Positions 34,506-43,649 of a stretch of DNA of 64,000 bases are shown here, piece after piece (within the stretch, counting starts at the first letter, position 1; each line of letters begins with the position of its first letter). Both the position numbers and the translations under genes were made by a program. The stretch covers positions 1 through 64,000 of the forward strand of contig NZ_SMCQ01000012.1 of NCBI RefSeq assembly GCF_004343035.1, given 5' to 3'. The DNA comes from Longibaculum muris (GTDB taxonomy: Bacteria; Bacillota_I; Bacilli_A; Erysipelotrichales; Coprobacillaceae). The notes below the pieces were generated by a model that saw only the letters and a program-made list of their open reading frames with translations, made no database searches and had not been told where the DNA came from.

Positions 34506-36229
34506 TACAAACCAGCTCCTTCCATTTGAGAATAATAAATATCTTGATATATCTTATTATTCTTTAATAATTCTTCATGTGTTCCAATTGCTTCAATATG
34601 TCCATCATCTAAAATAACAATCTGATCAGCATGTTGTACAGATGAAACACGTTGTGCAATAATAATTTTTGTTGTTTCTTTAAGCGTTGCTAATCCTTCA
34701 CGAATACTTGCTTCTGTTGCTGTATCAACGGCACTTGTTGAATCATCAAGTATCAATACTTTAGGATGTTTCAATAATGCTCTAGCAATACACAAACGTT
34801 GTTTTTGTCCACCAGATACATTAACACCACCTTGTCCCATATCTGTTTCATAAGCTTTAGGAAACTGATTAATAAACTCATCAACACAAGCTACATGACA
34901 TGCCCACTTAATATCTTCATCACTCGCATGTTCATTTCCCCATAAAAGATTTTCTCTAATCGTACCACTAAATAAAGTATTCTTTTGTAAAACCATACCC
35001 ACACTATCTCTTAAATGCTCAATTGAATAATCTTTAACATTATGACCATCAATAAGCACTTCACCTTCACTTACATCATAAAGTCTTGGTATTAGCTGTA
35101 CTAAACTTGTTTTGGCAGAACCAGTTCCCCCTAAGATACCTAATGTTGATCCTGCTGGTATGTGTAACTGAATATCGGTTAAAACAAATTCATTAGCTTC
35201 TTCTTTATACTTAAAATATACATTTTTAAAATCAATGTTTCCTTGATGAACAATCAATTCTGTATTTTGTGGATCATGAATATCTGGAACTTCATCCAAG
35301 ACTTCAATAATACGTTCAACACTTGCAATTGATCTTGTCAACATCAAAAAGACTGCTGAAATCATCATCAATGAATTTAAGATTTGCATAACATAACTTA
35401 AAAATCCTGTTAATTCTCCAACTTTCATAGAACCTTTAAGAATCATTTGTCCCCCAAAGAAAATAATACAAATAATTGTTAAATACATAACATATTGAAA
35501 CAAAGGCATATTCCAAACGGAAGTACGAAAAGCATGTTCACTATTTTCCTTTAAGTTTTCATTAATCTTATTAAACTTATCTTCTTCATAACCTTCTCTT
35601 ACATAGGATTTAACAACTCTTATAGCATTTAAATTTTCTTGAACAACTGTATTCACTTTATCAATACTTGATTGCATCAAACGATAAAGAGGTCCAACTT
35701 TTCTTACAATAATGAATAATCCAACAGCTAATATTGGAATAACAATCAAAAATACCAATGCTAAATTTGCATTAATTGTAAAAGTAAAAAATAATGCCAT
35801 CAATAACATAAACGGAGATCTAACAAGTGGTCTAATTCCATTACTAATAGCTGTTTGTAAGACAGTCACATCACTTGTTAAACGAGTAATCAAAGATGAA
35901 GTTGAAAAATGATCAGTATTCGCAAACGAAAAATTCTGAACTTTTTGAAATTCATCTTTTCTAAGTTCTGCCCCAAAGCCTTGTCCAGCCGTTGCTGCAA
36001 AACGCGCATACATGATACCTAATATCAAAGCAATAACTGCACACCCAATCATCAATGCTCCTTGACTTATAATATAACTCTTATCACCACTAGCTACCCC
36101 CTTATCAATAATATCTGCCATTAAAGCAGGTATAACCAATTCAAAAACAGTTTCTCCAATTACACAAAGACAAGCTAAAATTAAATATTTTTTATATTTT
36201 TTAATATAAGGTAGTAAACGTTTTAGCAT
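34505..36229 (-). CDS. ABC exporter half-transporter A (degenerate ATP site)
   Basis: A 574-aa partner subunit. Membrane domain followed by an NBD with Walker A GGTGSAKTS, signature VSGGQKQR, Walker B ILDDSTSAVD with Asp where the catalytic Glu should be, and IAQRVSSV where the H-loop His is Gln. These are the marks of the non-hydrolysing half in LmrCD/BmrCD-type heterodimers. It overlaps its partner gene by one base and follows the MarR gene by 12 bp. Confidence 0.9.
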   Translation of the reverse strand: MLKRLLPYIKKYKKYLILACLCVIGETVFELVIPALMADIIDKGVASGDKSYIISQGALMIGCAVIALILGIMYARFAATAGQGFGAELRKDEFQKVQNFSFANTDHFSTSSLITRLTSDVTVLQTAISNGIRPLVRSPFMLLMALFFTFTINANLALVFLIVIPILAVGLFIIVRKVGPLYRLMQSSIDKVNTVVQENLNAIRVVKSYVREGYEEDKFNKINENLKENSEHAFRTSVWNMPLFQYVMYLTIICIIFFGGQMILKGSMKVGELTGFLSYVMQILNSLMMISAVFLMLTRSIASVERIIEVLDEVPDIHDPQNTELIVHQGNIDFKNVYFKYKEEANEFVLTDIQLHIPAGSTLGILGGTGSAKTSLVQLIPRLYDVSEGEVLIDGHNVKDYSIEHLRDSVGMVLQKNTLFSGTIRENLLWGNEHASDEDIKWACHVACVDEFINQFPKAYETDMGQGGVNVSGGQKQRLCIARALLKHPKVLILDDSTSAVDTATEASIREGLATLKETTKIIIAQRVSSVQHADQIVILDDGHIEAIGTHEELLKNNKIYQDIYYSQMEGAGL

Positions 36230-36241
36230 AATCTCATCCCC

Positions 36242-36670
36242 CTATCTTAATTCTTTCCCTGTTAGATTAATATACATCCTTGATAAATATTCTTTAAATT
36301 GTTCTCTTTCTTGTTCAGTAAAACCATCTAAAGAAATTTTTTCTATTTCCAGGCAATGTTCACTCCACTTTTCCAATGCCGATTCTCCTACAGGTGTCAA
36401 ACTTAATTGATATGCTCGTTTATTTTTTGGATTGACTTCTCTATAAATCATGCCTTTATCTTCTAAACTGTTAAGTATTTTACTCACTGTTGGTGGTTCT
36501 ACATCACATTCTATCGCAATATCCTTTAACTTACATTCGCTATGTGAAGAAATATAGCGTAATACTTTAGGTTGTCCTGGAGCCAAATCATATTCATTCA
36601 TATTTGCTCTAGTTTTATTTCTTTGTGCATGAAAAACCTTAAATAAAAGAATATATAATGGTGTTTTCAT
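36242..36670 (-). CDS. MarR-family regulator of the ABC exporter operon
   Basis: A 142-aa winged-helix protein (LKDIAIECDVEPPTVSKILNSLEDKGMIYREVNPKNKRAYQLSLT is the DNA-binding part; EPPTVSKIL is the recognition helix). First gene of the operon with the two exporter halves. A 29-bp inverted repeat overlapping its own -10 region is the likely operator, so it probably represses its own operon until a drug binds. Confidence 0.9.
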   Translation of the reverse strand: MKTPLYILLFKVFHAQRNKTRANMNEYDLAPGQPKVLRYISSHSECKLKDIAIECDVEPPTVSKILNSLEDKGMIYREVNPKNKRAYQLSLTPVGESALEKWSEHCLEIEKISLDGFTEQEREQFKEYLSRMYINLTGKELR

Positions 36671-36686
36671 CTCTTAGCCTCCTTTT

Positions 36687-36742
36687 GTTAGCTTGCTAAT
36701 TATTAGCATACTAACTATAATACTATATGTAAAAGTTGTCAA
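36687..36742 (-). promoter_or_regulatory. MarR-ABC promoter and operator
   Basis: Promoter TTGACA (36742-36737), 17 bp, TATAGT (36719-36714). The operator is GTTAGCTTGCTAAT (36687-36700) and ATTAGCATACTAAC (36702-36715), an inverted repeat matching at 12 of 14 positions that covers the end of the -10 box and the start site. Confidence 0.8.
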
Positions 36743-36776
36743 GAAAGTCACAAAAAGATCTTGTATGATGTTTCAT

Positions 36777-36805
36777 TTGCCTGTTAAAAATACGAGTGAT
36801 ATAAT
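36777..36805 (+). promoter_or_regulatory. Promoter of the G3E GTPase pair
   Basis: TTGCCT, 17 bp, TATAAT with an upstream TG (extended -10). No recognisable Zur operator is seen near it. Confidence 0.7.
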
Positions 36806-36829
36806 ATATCCGGAAAGAAGGTTGATACA

Positions 36830-37924
36830 ATGAGTAAAGTTGATATTATATCTGGTTTTTTAGGTGCTGGAAAAACAACACTAATTAAAAAATTAATTAA
36901 AGAAAGTTTAGGAAATGAAAAAGTTGTTTTAATTGAAAATGAATTTGGAGAAATTGGAATTGATGGTTCTTTTCTTAAAGATGCAGGTATTGAAATTACA
37001 GAAATGAACTCTGGATGTATTTGTTGTTCATTAGTCGGTGATTTTAGTCAAGCTTTAGAAAAAGTTGTGAATGATTATCATCCTGATCGTATTATCATTG
37101 AACCATCTGGAGTTGGAAAACTTTCTGATGTTATTAAGGCGGTACAAGATGTTCAAGATGAAGAATTACAATTAAATAGTTTTGTCACGGTTATTGATGC
37201 TAAGAAGTGTCGTATTTATACAACTAACTTTGGTGAATTCTTTAATAATCAAATTGAATATGCTTCTACAGTTATTTTAAGTCGTACTCAAGATGTTGAT
37301 CAAAATAAGATTCAACAAGCTATTGATATTATTAAAGGATTGAACACAAGTGCAAACATCATCACAACACCTTGGGATGAATTAACTGGTGAAACAATTA
37401 TGAACGCCATTGAAAATAAAGATTCTCTTAAAGATATTTTGTTAAAAGAAGCTGATATCTGTCCTGTTTGCGGTCATCATCATGAACATGACGAACATCA
37501 TCACCACGATGAACATTGTGAACACGAACACCACCATGACCATGAATGTAGTTGTGGACATGAACATCATGAACACCATCATCACGAACATGACCACGAA
37601 TGTGAATGTGGACATGACCATCACGATCATCACCATCATCATGCTGATGAAGTCTTTACAAGTATGGGTAAAGAAACAATCAAGACTTATACCAAAGAAC
37701 AATTAGAAGATATTTTAAAAACACTATCTTCTTCAAAAGAATTTGGAGATATCTTGCGTGCAAAAGGTATTTTACCTACACCTGATAAAACATGGCTGCA
37801 TTTTGATTTAGTTCCTGGTGAATATGAAGTGCGTGTTGGTCCTGCTGACTATACTGGTCGTATTTGTGTGATTGGTAAAGATTTATTAGAAAATAAAATT
37901 TGTGAATTGTTTGGAGTTGAATAA
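36830..37924 (+). CDS. G3E (CobW/YciC-type) GTPase with large His-rich zinc-binding region
   Basis: A 364-aa metallochaperone-type GTPase. Walker A is GFLGAGKTT, the metal-binding CxCC motif is SGCICCSL, and Walker B-like IIIEPSG follows. A region of about 65 residues at 212-275 (DNA 37461-37645) consists almost wholly of His with Asp, Glu and Cys, starting CPVCGHHHE and including four CGH-type units. The C-terminal 85 residues are a CobW C-domain. It probably binds many zinc or similar ions and delivers metal to a client. First of a two-gene operon. Confidence 0.9.
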   Translation: MSKVDIISGFLGAGKTTLIKKLIKESLGNEKVVLIENEFGEIGIDGSFLKDAGIEITEMNSGCICCSLVGDFSQALEKVVNDYHPDRIIIEPSGVGKLSDVIKAVQDVQDEELQLNSFVTVIDAKKCRIYTTNFGEFFNNQIEYASTVILSRTQDVDQNKIQQAIDIIKGLNTSANIITTPWDELTGETIMNAIENKDSLKDILLKEADICPVCGHHHEHDEHHHHDEHCEHEHHHDHECSCGHEHHEHHHHEHDHECECGHDHHDHHHHHADEVFTSMGKETIKTYTKEQLEDILKTLSSSKEFGDILRAKGILPTPDKTWLHFDLVPGEYEVRVGPADYTGRICVIGKDLLENKICELFGVE

Positions 37925-38865
37925 TGAAAACACGTATCTATTTATTTACTGGCTTTTTAGACAGTGGAAAAACATCATTTATCAATGATACAATCACAAC
38001 CACAGATTTTTGTGAAGGTGAAAAGTCTTTATTGATTGTCAGTGAGCAAGGTGAAGTTGAATATAATCAAGAAGAAATCGAAGCATGTAACTGTGATCTT
38101 GTTTATGTGAATAGTGAAGATGAATGGACATATGAATTCTTTGAAGAATTAAAAAACAAATACAATCCAACTCAAGTTTTAGTAGAACTCAATGGAATGT
38201 TTAATGTCAATCGTTTCTTAGCATGTAGTAAACCTGAAGGATGGGAAGTTGTTCAAGTTTTAACAACCATTAATGCACAAACATTTGGATTATATATTCA
38301 AAATATGCGTTCATTACTTTATCAACATGTTGTTCATACGGATTTATTAATATTTAATCGTATTGATGAAACTGTTAAAAAATCATTTTTAAGAAATAAT
38401 ATCAAAGCGATTAATTCAACTTGTCAAATCATCTATGAAAAAGCTGATGGAACCGTCAATACTATGGATGATGATGAATTACCATTTGATATTTCTAGTG
38501 ATGAATTAAATATTTTAGATCATGATTTTGGACTTTTCTGTATGGATGCTTTAGATCATCCAGATAAATATGCAGGGAAAACGGTGACTTTAAAAGGAAA
38601 ATTTATTGGTCGTGATAAACAGTTAGTTGATGGTTTTGTGATTGGACGTTTGGCTATGGTTTGTTGTGAAGAAGATACCTCTTTAATTGGTATGGTTTGT
38701 GAACACCCAGCAGCAAAACAGTTAATTCCAAATGAATGGATTCAAGTGAAAGGAAAAATAGAACTTGATTATGATCCTGATATTGGTGGAGAAGTTTGTA
38801 TATTAAAAGTGGAAGACTTAAAAGTCGTTCCACCTTTAGAAAATGAATATGTGACATTTGATTAG
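37924..38865 (+). CDS. CobW-like GTPase fused to a YcgQ/DUF1980-like domain
   Basis: A 313-aa protein. The N-terminal 180 residues resemble a G3E GTPase (Walker A TGFLDSGKTSF; VELNGMF at the Walker B position) but the CxCC motif is replaced by ACNCDLVYV. The C-terminal 110 residues (GKTVTLKGKFIGRD, FVIGRLAMVCCEED, GMVCEHP, WIQVKGKIE) look like the OB-type domain at the end of YcgQ/TIGR03943 proteins, which are tied to zinc-responsive operons in Bacillus. Its ATG overlaps the stop codon of the first GTPase. Confidence 0.7.
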   Translation: MKTRIYLFTGFLDSGKTSFINDTITTTDFCEGEKSLLIVSEQGEVEYNQEEIEACNCDLVYVNSEDEWTYEFFEELKNKYNPTQVLVELNGMFNVNRFLACSKPEGWEVVQVLTTINAQTFGLYIQNMRSLLYQHVVHTDLLIFNRIDETVKKSFLRNNIKAINSTCQIIYEKADGTVNTMDDDELPFDISSDELNILDHDFGLFCMDALDHPDKYAGKTVTLKGKFIGRDKQLVDGFVIGRLAMVCCEEDTSLIGMVCEHPAAKQLIPNEWIQVKGKIELDYDPDIGGEVCILKVEDLKVVPPLENEYVTFD

Positions 38866-38880
38866 AGGACACTGTCCTCT
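38864..38880. terminator. Bidirectional terminator
   Basis: AGAGGAC and GTCCTCT pair with a 3-base loop and are followed by a long T run. Serves the GTPase pair (+) and, less well, the MFS gene (-). Confidence 0.85.
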
Positions 38881-38884
38881 TTTT

Positions 38885-40051
38885 TTATTGTTCATACCTT
38901 TTTCTTATCACATATTGATAAATGATATAAATAAAGCATAATATAACAAATAAACAAAGATATGCCACCTTTAATCCAAACATATCTCCAATCAATCCCA
39001 TCAATGGAAAATAAACAATCATAACAATACTAAATCCCATTGACATAAGAGAAAGAAGGGTTGCTCGCATCTGGCTTTCTACTTTCTCATTTAAGAAAGT
39101 TGTTATAGCAATATATAAGATTGTCTCAAAAAAAGCCATAACACATATTGATAAGATAGAAAGTGGATAAAATGGTAAACCTATAGATGAAATCACAATT
39201 CCAATTGGTAATACCAACAATAATCTCTTTTGTGAATATCTTTTCATAATTTTATAAGTGATTACTCCCGCTATAATACCTGTTATATTTTCTAATGAAA
39301 GAAATATAGATATTGCTGAAATACTGACACCTAATTCTTTCCAATAATTTGTTAAATAGTAATAAGCTGTTGTTAGTGATGCTGAAAATAAGGCGGTACT
39401 TAATATCAAATAAAAGATTTGATGATCTTGTTTGATTAATTCACAACTCATAACAACTTGTTGTTTCATATCATGAAGGATATTGGTTTTGATATATCCT
39501 TTATTTTTAATTTCTTTCATCTGTAATAAAGCAAATATTGATAATATGATGATTAGGATAGATAATCCATAAGTCAATTGATAACTCAATCCTGCAATAA
39601 TACCACCAATAGTCGTCGATAACAACATCGCAACTTGAATAACCACTTCCCTTTTTCCTTGAATTTTAGCAAATTCATCTTGTTCATTATATTCAAGCAA
39701 CAAATCATAAACATAAGCACTATCAGTTCCAGATTCTAAGTTATATGACAAAGCTTGTAAAATAAACGATAAATAAATCATCCATTCTTGTCTTGCAAAA
39801 ATAAGTAAGATAATTGAAACAATCTCAACCATTCTTCCTAATAATCGACTTAAACGTCTCCCATATAAATCACTAATAATTCCTGTTGGCATTTCTCCAA
39901 GCATCGAAGTGATATGAAAGACACTTTCACAAATTCCAACATCAACCAACGAAAAACCTTTGATTACAAGAAATGTTGGCCAAAGTAAAGATGTTAATTT
40001 AAAGTTCAATAAAAACTCAAATATATAATTCAAATACAAATTCTTTTTCAT
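38885..40051 (-). CDS. MFS-family exporter
   Basis: A 388-aa major facilitator protein with about 12 hydrophobic helices and the loop-2 motif GIISDLYGRRLSRLLGR between helices 2 and 3. Substrate is unknown, but drug efflux is likely because the gene is preceded by a leader peptide and attenuator typical of ribosome-sensed antibiotic resistance genes. The start is ATG 40051, 10 bases after AAGGGG; an in-frame extension upstream overlaps the terminator and is rejected. Confidence 0.82.
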   Translation of the reverse strand: MKKNLYLNYIFEFLLNFKLTSLLWPTFLVIKGFSLVDVGICESVFHITSMLGEMPTGIISDLYGRRLSRLLGRMVEIVSIILLIFARQEWMIYLSFILQALSYNLESGTDSAYVYDLLLEYNEQDEFAKIQGKREVVIQVAMLLSTTIGGIIAGLSYQLTYGLSILIIILSIFALLQMKEIKNKGYIKTNILHDMKQQVVMSCELIKQDHQIFYLILSTALFSASLTTAYYYLTNYWKELGVSISAISIFLSLENITGIIAGVITYKIMKRYSQKRLLLVLPIGIVISSIGLPFYPLSILSICVMAFFETILYIAITTFLNEKVESQMRATLLSLMSMGFSIVMIVYFPLMGLIGDMFGLKVAYLCLFVILCFIYIIYQYVIRKRYEQ

Positions 40052-40093
40052 TATTATTAATCCCCTTTTCTTTTGTTTTTGGGGAACAAAAAA

Positions 40094-40140
40094 AGATTCC
40101 ATACAAATGGAACCTTCTATTTCATCATAAACATGGTTCC
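40094..40140 (-). promoter_or_regulatory. Transcription attenuator upstream of the MFS gene
   Basis: Terminator: AGGTTCCAT (40115-40107) pairs with ATGGAATCT (40102-40094), 9 bp with one G-U, followed by seven T. Antiterminator: GGAACC (40140-40135) can pair with GGTTCC (40114-40109) in the terminator's first arm. A third segment, CATGGT inside the leader ORF (near 40206-40201), can pair with ACCATG (40137-40132) and free the terminator. This is a three-way switch linked to leader translation. Confidence 0.7.
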
Positions 40141-40141
40141 C

Positions 40142-40249
40142 CTATTTTGGGCGCACTCGTCCCTTGTTTAGAAAACCATCAAAAAATGTTATAGTGTGAC
40201 ACCATGCATCATGATATAAAATTGTATTTCTTTGTTGATTGATAAACAT
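40142..40249 (-). CDS. Leader peptide of the MFS attenuator (35 aa)
   Basis: A 35-codon ORF with a near-perfect ribosome site (GGGAGGTG, 6 bases before ATG 40249). It begins MFINQQRNT and ends NKGRVRPK, followed by TAG two bases before the antiterminator arm. The strong site, position and overlap with pairing elements argue that its translation senses ribosome stalling. The basic C-terminal RVRPK run may matter for stalling. The likely inducer is a ribosome-targeting antibiotic, by inference. Confidence 0.7.
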   Translation of the reverse strand: MFINQQRNTILYHDAWCHTITFFDGFLNKGRVRPK

Positions 40250-40303
40250 GTGTCCCACCTCCCTATGTTTATAATACTACCATTGATAAAGTCTTGTGTA
40301 AAG

Positions 40304-40927
40304 TTATTTATCATTTTTAAATATATATTTTCTTATCAAGACAAAGATAATAAAACTCAAAAGCAATGAAAGAAAAGTTGGTAAATAAAACAACAAAATA
40401 CTGCTCATACTTCCATCAATCAATTGATGAAGTTTGTTATAAATCAATTGATAAGTCATTGTATATTCACTCATATAAAAAATTGGTATAAAACATAATA
40501 ACCATATATTTATACTAAAGAATTTTCTTTGATACTTTTGTTGATGTGTAGGTAAAGCAAATATTTCAAAGACAATTATACCTATAATTTGAATCAACAT
40601 CCCTACTAATAAACAAATCGAATTTTGATAATGTTTCCACAACATATATGCACTTAACAATCCTATAAAAACAATGCATGTAGAAATAACAATCATTAAA
40701 TCTATACGATTTTCCTTTGTATCATTTTCAATAGAATCTTTTAATAAATAATCTGTACTCACATGATAAATTTCACTTAACGCTAATATATTTGAAATAT
40801 CAGGAACACTTTCATTTAACTCCCATTTAGAAACTGATTGTCTTGAAACATTGAGTTGATCAGCTAATTCTTGTTGAGACAATCCACTTTGTTTTCTTAA
40901 CTTTAATAATTTTTCACTTAAATTCAT
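40304..40927 (-). CDS. XRE-family regulator with membrane domain
   Basis: A 207-aa protein. Residues 1-60 are a Cro/C1-type HTH (LRKQSGLSQQELADQLNVSRQSVSKWE), followed by a STDYLLKD segment. The rest holds four hydrophobic helices. HTH-plus-membrane proteins of this type are frequent in gut Firmicutes; role unknown. Start at ATG 40927 after AAGGAGG. Transcribed towards the MFS leader, but that has its own promoter. Confidence 0.8.
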   Translation of the reverse strand: MNLSEKLLKLRKQSGLSQQELADQLNVSRQSVSKWELNESVPDISNILALSEIYHVSTDYLLKDSIENDTKENRIDLMIVISTCIVFIGLLSAYMLWKHYQNSICLLVGMLIQIIGIIVFEIFALPTHQQKYQRKFFSINIWLLCFIPIFYMSEYTMTYQLIYNKLHQLIDGSMSSILLFYLPTFLSLLLSFIIFVLIRKYIFKNDK

Positions 40928-40946
40928 AACCCTACCTCCTTGCATC

Positions 40947-40955
40947 ATTATACCA
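40947..40955 (-). promoter_or_regulatory. Extended -10 of the XRE gene
   Basis: TGG-TATAAT on the minus strand, six bases before the AAGGAGG site, so the leader is very short. No good -35 is seen at 17 bp. Confidence 0.5.
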
Positions 40956-41063
40956 AAACCCATGATGGCTTGCTACATAGTCAACTTGGCAATGGCGCCC
41001 GTAAGAGTTGCAACTATAAAAAGAAGTCTATCAAACAATATTTTATTTTCTTTTTGCAAATTA
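40956..41063. other. GC-richer intergenic stretch of unknown role
   Basis: About 60 bases here (40965-41020) are clearly less A/T-rich than the surroundings and contain the palindromes AGTTGCAACT and GGCGCC. No ORF, terminator or known RNA motif is recognised. It is upstream of both the XRE gene and the antitoxin RNA promoter. Confidence 0.3.
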
Positions 41064-41092
41064 TTGACATTTATTATAAAACTATTTATAAT
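41064..41092 (+). promoter_or_regulatory. Promoter of the antitoxin RNA
   Basis: Perfect consensus: TTGACA, 17 bp, TATAAT. There is no ORF with a ribosome site downstream before the terminator at 41144, so it drives a small RNA. Confidence 0.85.
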
Positions 41093-41098
41093 GAGGAT

Positions 41099-41183
41099 GT
41101 AAAAGGTATTACCGATAGACGGTGTCCTAAGATTTAGGTGTTTAAAATAACCGCAATCCTTGGCTAGGGGCGGTTATTTTTTT
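41099..41183 (+). ncRNA. Candidate type I antitoxin RNA
   Basis: A predicted RNA of about 85 bases, from the consensus promoter to the T run at 41177-41183. It contains a small hairpin (CCTAA-GAT-TTAGG) and the terminator hairpin. Its 3' part is antisense to the last codons and 3' end of the toxin mRNA. Its 5' GGTATTACC...GGTGTCCT block repeats in inverted orientation at the 5' end of the toxin transcript. Confidence 0.65.
41144..41180. terminator. Shared bidirectional terminator of toxin and antitoxin RNAs
   Basis: AAAATAACCGC and GCGGTTATTTT form an 11-bp stem with a 15-base loop holding an inner CCT/AGG pairing. T runs at both ends allow termination of both convergent RNAs, so they overlap by the whole hairpin. 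Confidence 0.85.
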
Positions 41184-41266
41184 GACTTCTTGATAATCTC
41201 AAGAAATAATACAATGATAATATTAAGAATCATTAACATAATCGTTAAGGTTTCAAAATCACTCAT
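41174..41266 (-). CDS. Putative holin-like type I toxin (30 aa)
   Basis: A 30-codon ORF, ATG at 41266 preceded by GGGAGGTG (a near-perfect ribosome site). The peptide starts MSDFETLTIMLMILNIII, a single membrane helix, and ends in a basic KKSKK tail. This is the form of the holin-like toxins found in type I toxin-antitoxin loci of Firmicutes. The stop codon lies in the terminator hairpin shared with the antisense RNA. Confidence 0.75.
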   Translation of the reverse strand: MSDFETLTIMLMILNIIIVLFLEIIKKSKK

Positions 41267-41412
41267 TATATCACCTCCCGTTTTTATATTTCTTCTTAAG
41301 AAGATATCTATTGAAACGAGATGTCTCAGTCCCTCGATCATACTGACTCAGGACACCGCCTACCGTTATGGTAATACCATAGTTATTATATCATAAAATT
41401 AGCTTTAAGCAA
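41267..41412 (-). promoter_or_regulatory. Toxin promoter and structured 5' leader
   Basis: Extended -10 TGA-TATAAT (TATAAT at 41390-41385) with TTGCTT (41412-41407) at 16 bp. The leader of about 110 bases starts with GGTATTACC (41378-41370), then GGCGGTGTCCTGAG (41360-41347), and can fold through TCAGT/ACTGA pairings. Long leaders that delay translation are usual for type I toxins. Confidence 0.65.
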
Positions 41413-41425
41413 ATATTTTATTTGA

Positions 41426-42622
<1,197 letters not shown>

Positions 42623-42623
42623 T

Positions 42624-43649
42624 ATGAAATTAAGTGAATTTGATTATCATTTACCTGAAGAATTAATTGCGCAAACTCCCTTACAAAAGAGAGATACTTC
42701 TCGTTTAATGGTACTAGATAGAAAGAATCAAACAATTGAAGATAAACATTTCTATGATATCTTAGATTATTTACATGAAGGAGATATCTTGGTTAGAAAT
42801 AACACCAAGGTTATTCCTGCCAGACTTTATGGAACAAAAGAAGAAACAAATGGTCATGTTGAAGTCTTATTGTTAAAAGACTTAGGGAATGATGTATGGG
42901 AATGTTTAGTTGGTAATGCAAGGATAGTGAAAATGGATACTATCATTACTTTTGGAGATGGTTCTTTAAAAGCAAAATGTGTTCATATTGGTGAAGAAGG
43001 AATTCGTCATTTTCAAATGATTTATGATGGCATTTTCTATGAAATCTTAGATAAGCTTGGAACAATGCCTTTACCACCTTATATCAAAGAAAAACTAGAA
43101 GATCAAAATCGTTATCAAACAGTCTATGCCAAGATTGAAGGAAGTGCCGCTGCACCAACAGCTGGATTACACTTTACTGATGAAATCTTAGAAAAAGTCA
43201 AAGCAAAAGGGGTTAAAATATTAGATGTCACTTTACATGTTGGACTTGGTACTTTTAGACCGGTTAAAGTTGATGATGTTTTAGAACATCATATGCATAG
43301 TGAGTTTTATATGATTGATGAAGATGTTGCAAAACAATTAAATGAAGCCAAAGCGAATGGACAACGTATTATTAGTGTTGGAACAACTTCAACAAGAACA
43401 CTTGAAGCAAACTTCAAAAAATATGGAGAATTTAAAGCAACTCAAGAAAGCACTGATATCTTTATTTATCCAGGATATCAATTTGAAGCTATTGATGCTT
43501 TAATTACAAATTTCCATTTACCTAAATCAACACTTGTCATGTTAGTTAGTGCTTTTGCAAGTAAAGACTTTATTATGAAGGCTTATCATCATGCTGTGGA
43601 AGAAAAATATCGTTTCTTCTCATTTGGTGATGCGATGTTTATTCAATAA
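42624..43649 (+). CDS. queA: SAM:tRNA ribosyltransferase-isomerase QueA
   Basis: A 341-aa enzyme that adds the epoxycyclopentanediol from SAM to preQ1-tRNA, giving epoxyqueuosine. Family blocks: [19 protein letters not shown] at the start, [16 protein letters not shown] in the middle, and GTTSTRTLE. The ATG is one base past the tgt stop, with AAAGGG ahead in the tgt coding end, so it is coupled. Confidence 0.97.
   Translation: MKLSEFDYHLPEELIAQTPLQKRDTSRLMVLDRKNQTIEDKHFYDILDYLHEGDILVRNNTKVIPARLYGTKEETNGHVEVLLLKDLGNDVWECLVGNARIVKMDTIITFGDGSLKAKCVHIGEEGIRHFQMIYDGIFYEILDKLGTMPLPPYIKEKLEDQNRYQTVYAKIEGSAAAPTAGLHFTDEILEKVKAKGVKILDVTLHVGLGTFRPVKVDDVLEHHMHSEFYMIDEDVAKQLNEAKANGQRIISVGTTSTRTLEANFKKYGEFKATQESTDIFIYPGYQFEAIDALITNFHLPKSTLVMLVSAFASKDFIMKAYHHAVEEKYRFFSFGDAMFIQ

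Noticed and set aside
37442-37706. Met- and Val-rich or Thr/Met-rich ORFs on both strands over the His-rich GTPase region
   Set aside because: They are artefacts of repeated CAT/CAC codons read in other frames; no ribosome site and extreme composition.
40052-40102. N-terminal extension of the MFS protein by 17 residues
   Set aside because: It would be encoded within the terminator T run and after it, and lacks a ribosome site; the downstream ATG has AAGGGG.
41105-41378. Inverted GGTATTACC repeats as ends of a small mobile element (MITE)
   Set aside because: No target duplication is seen outside them, and each repeat lies exactly at the start of a predicted transcript.
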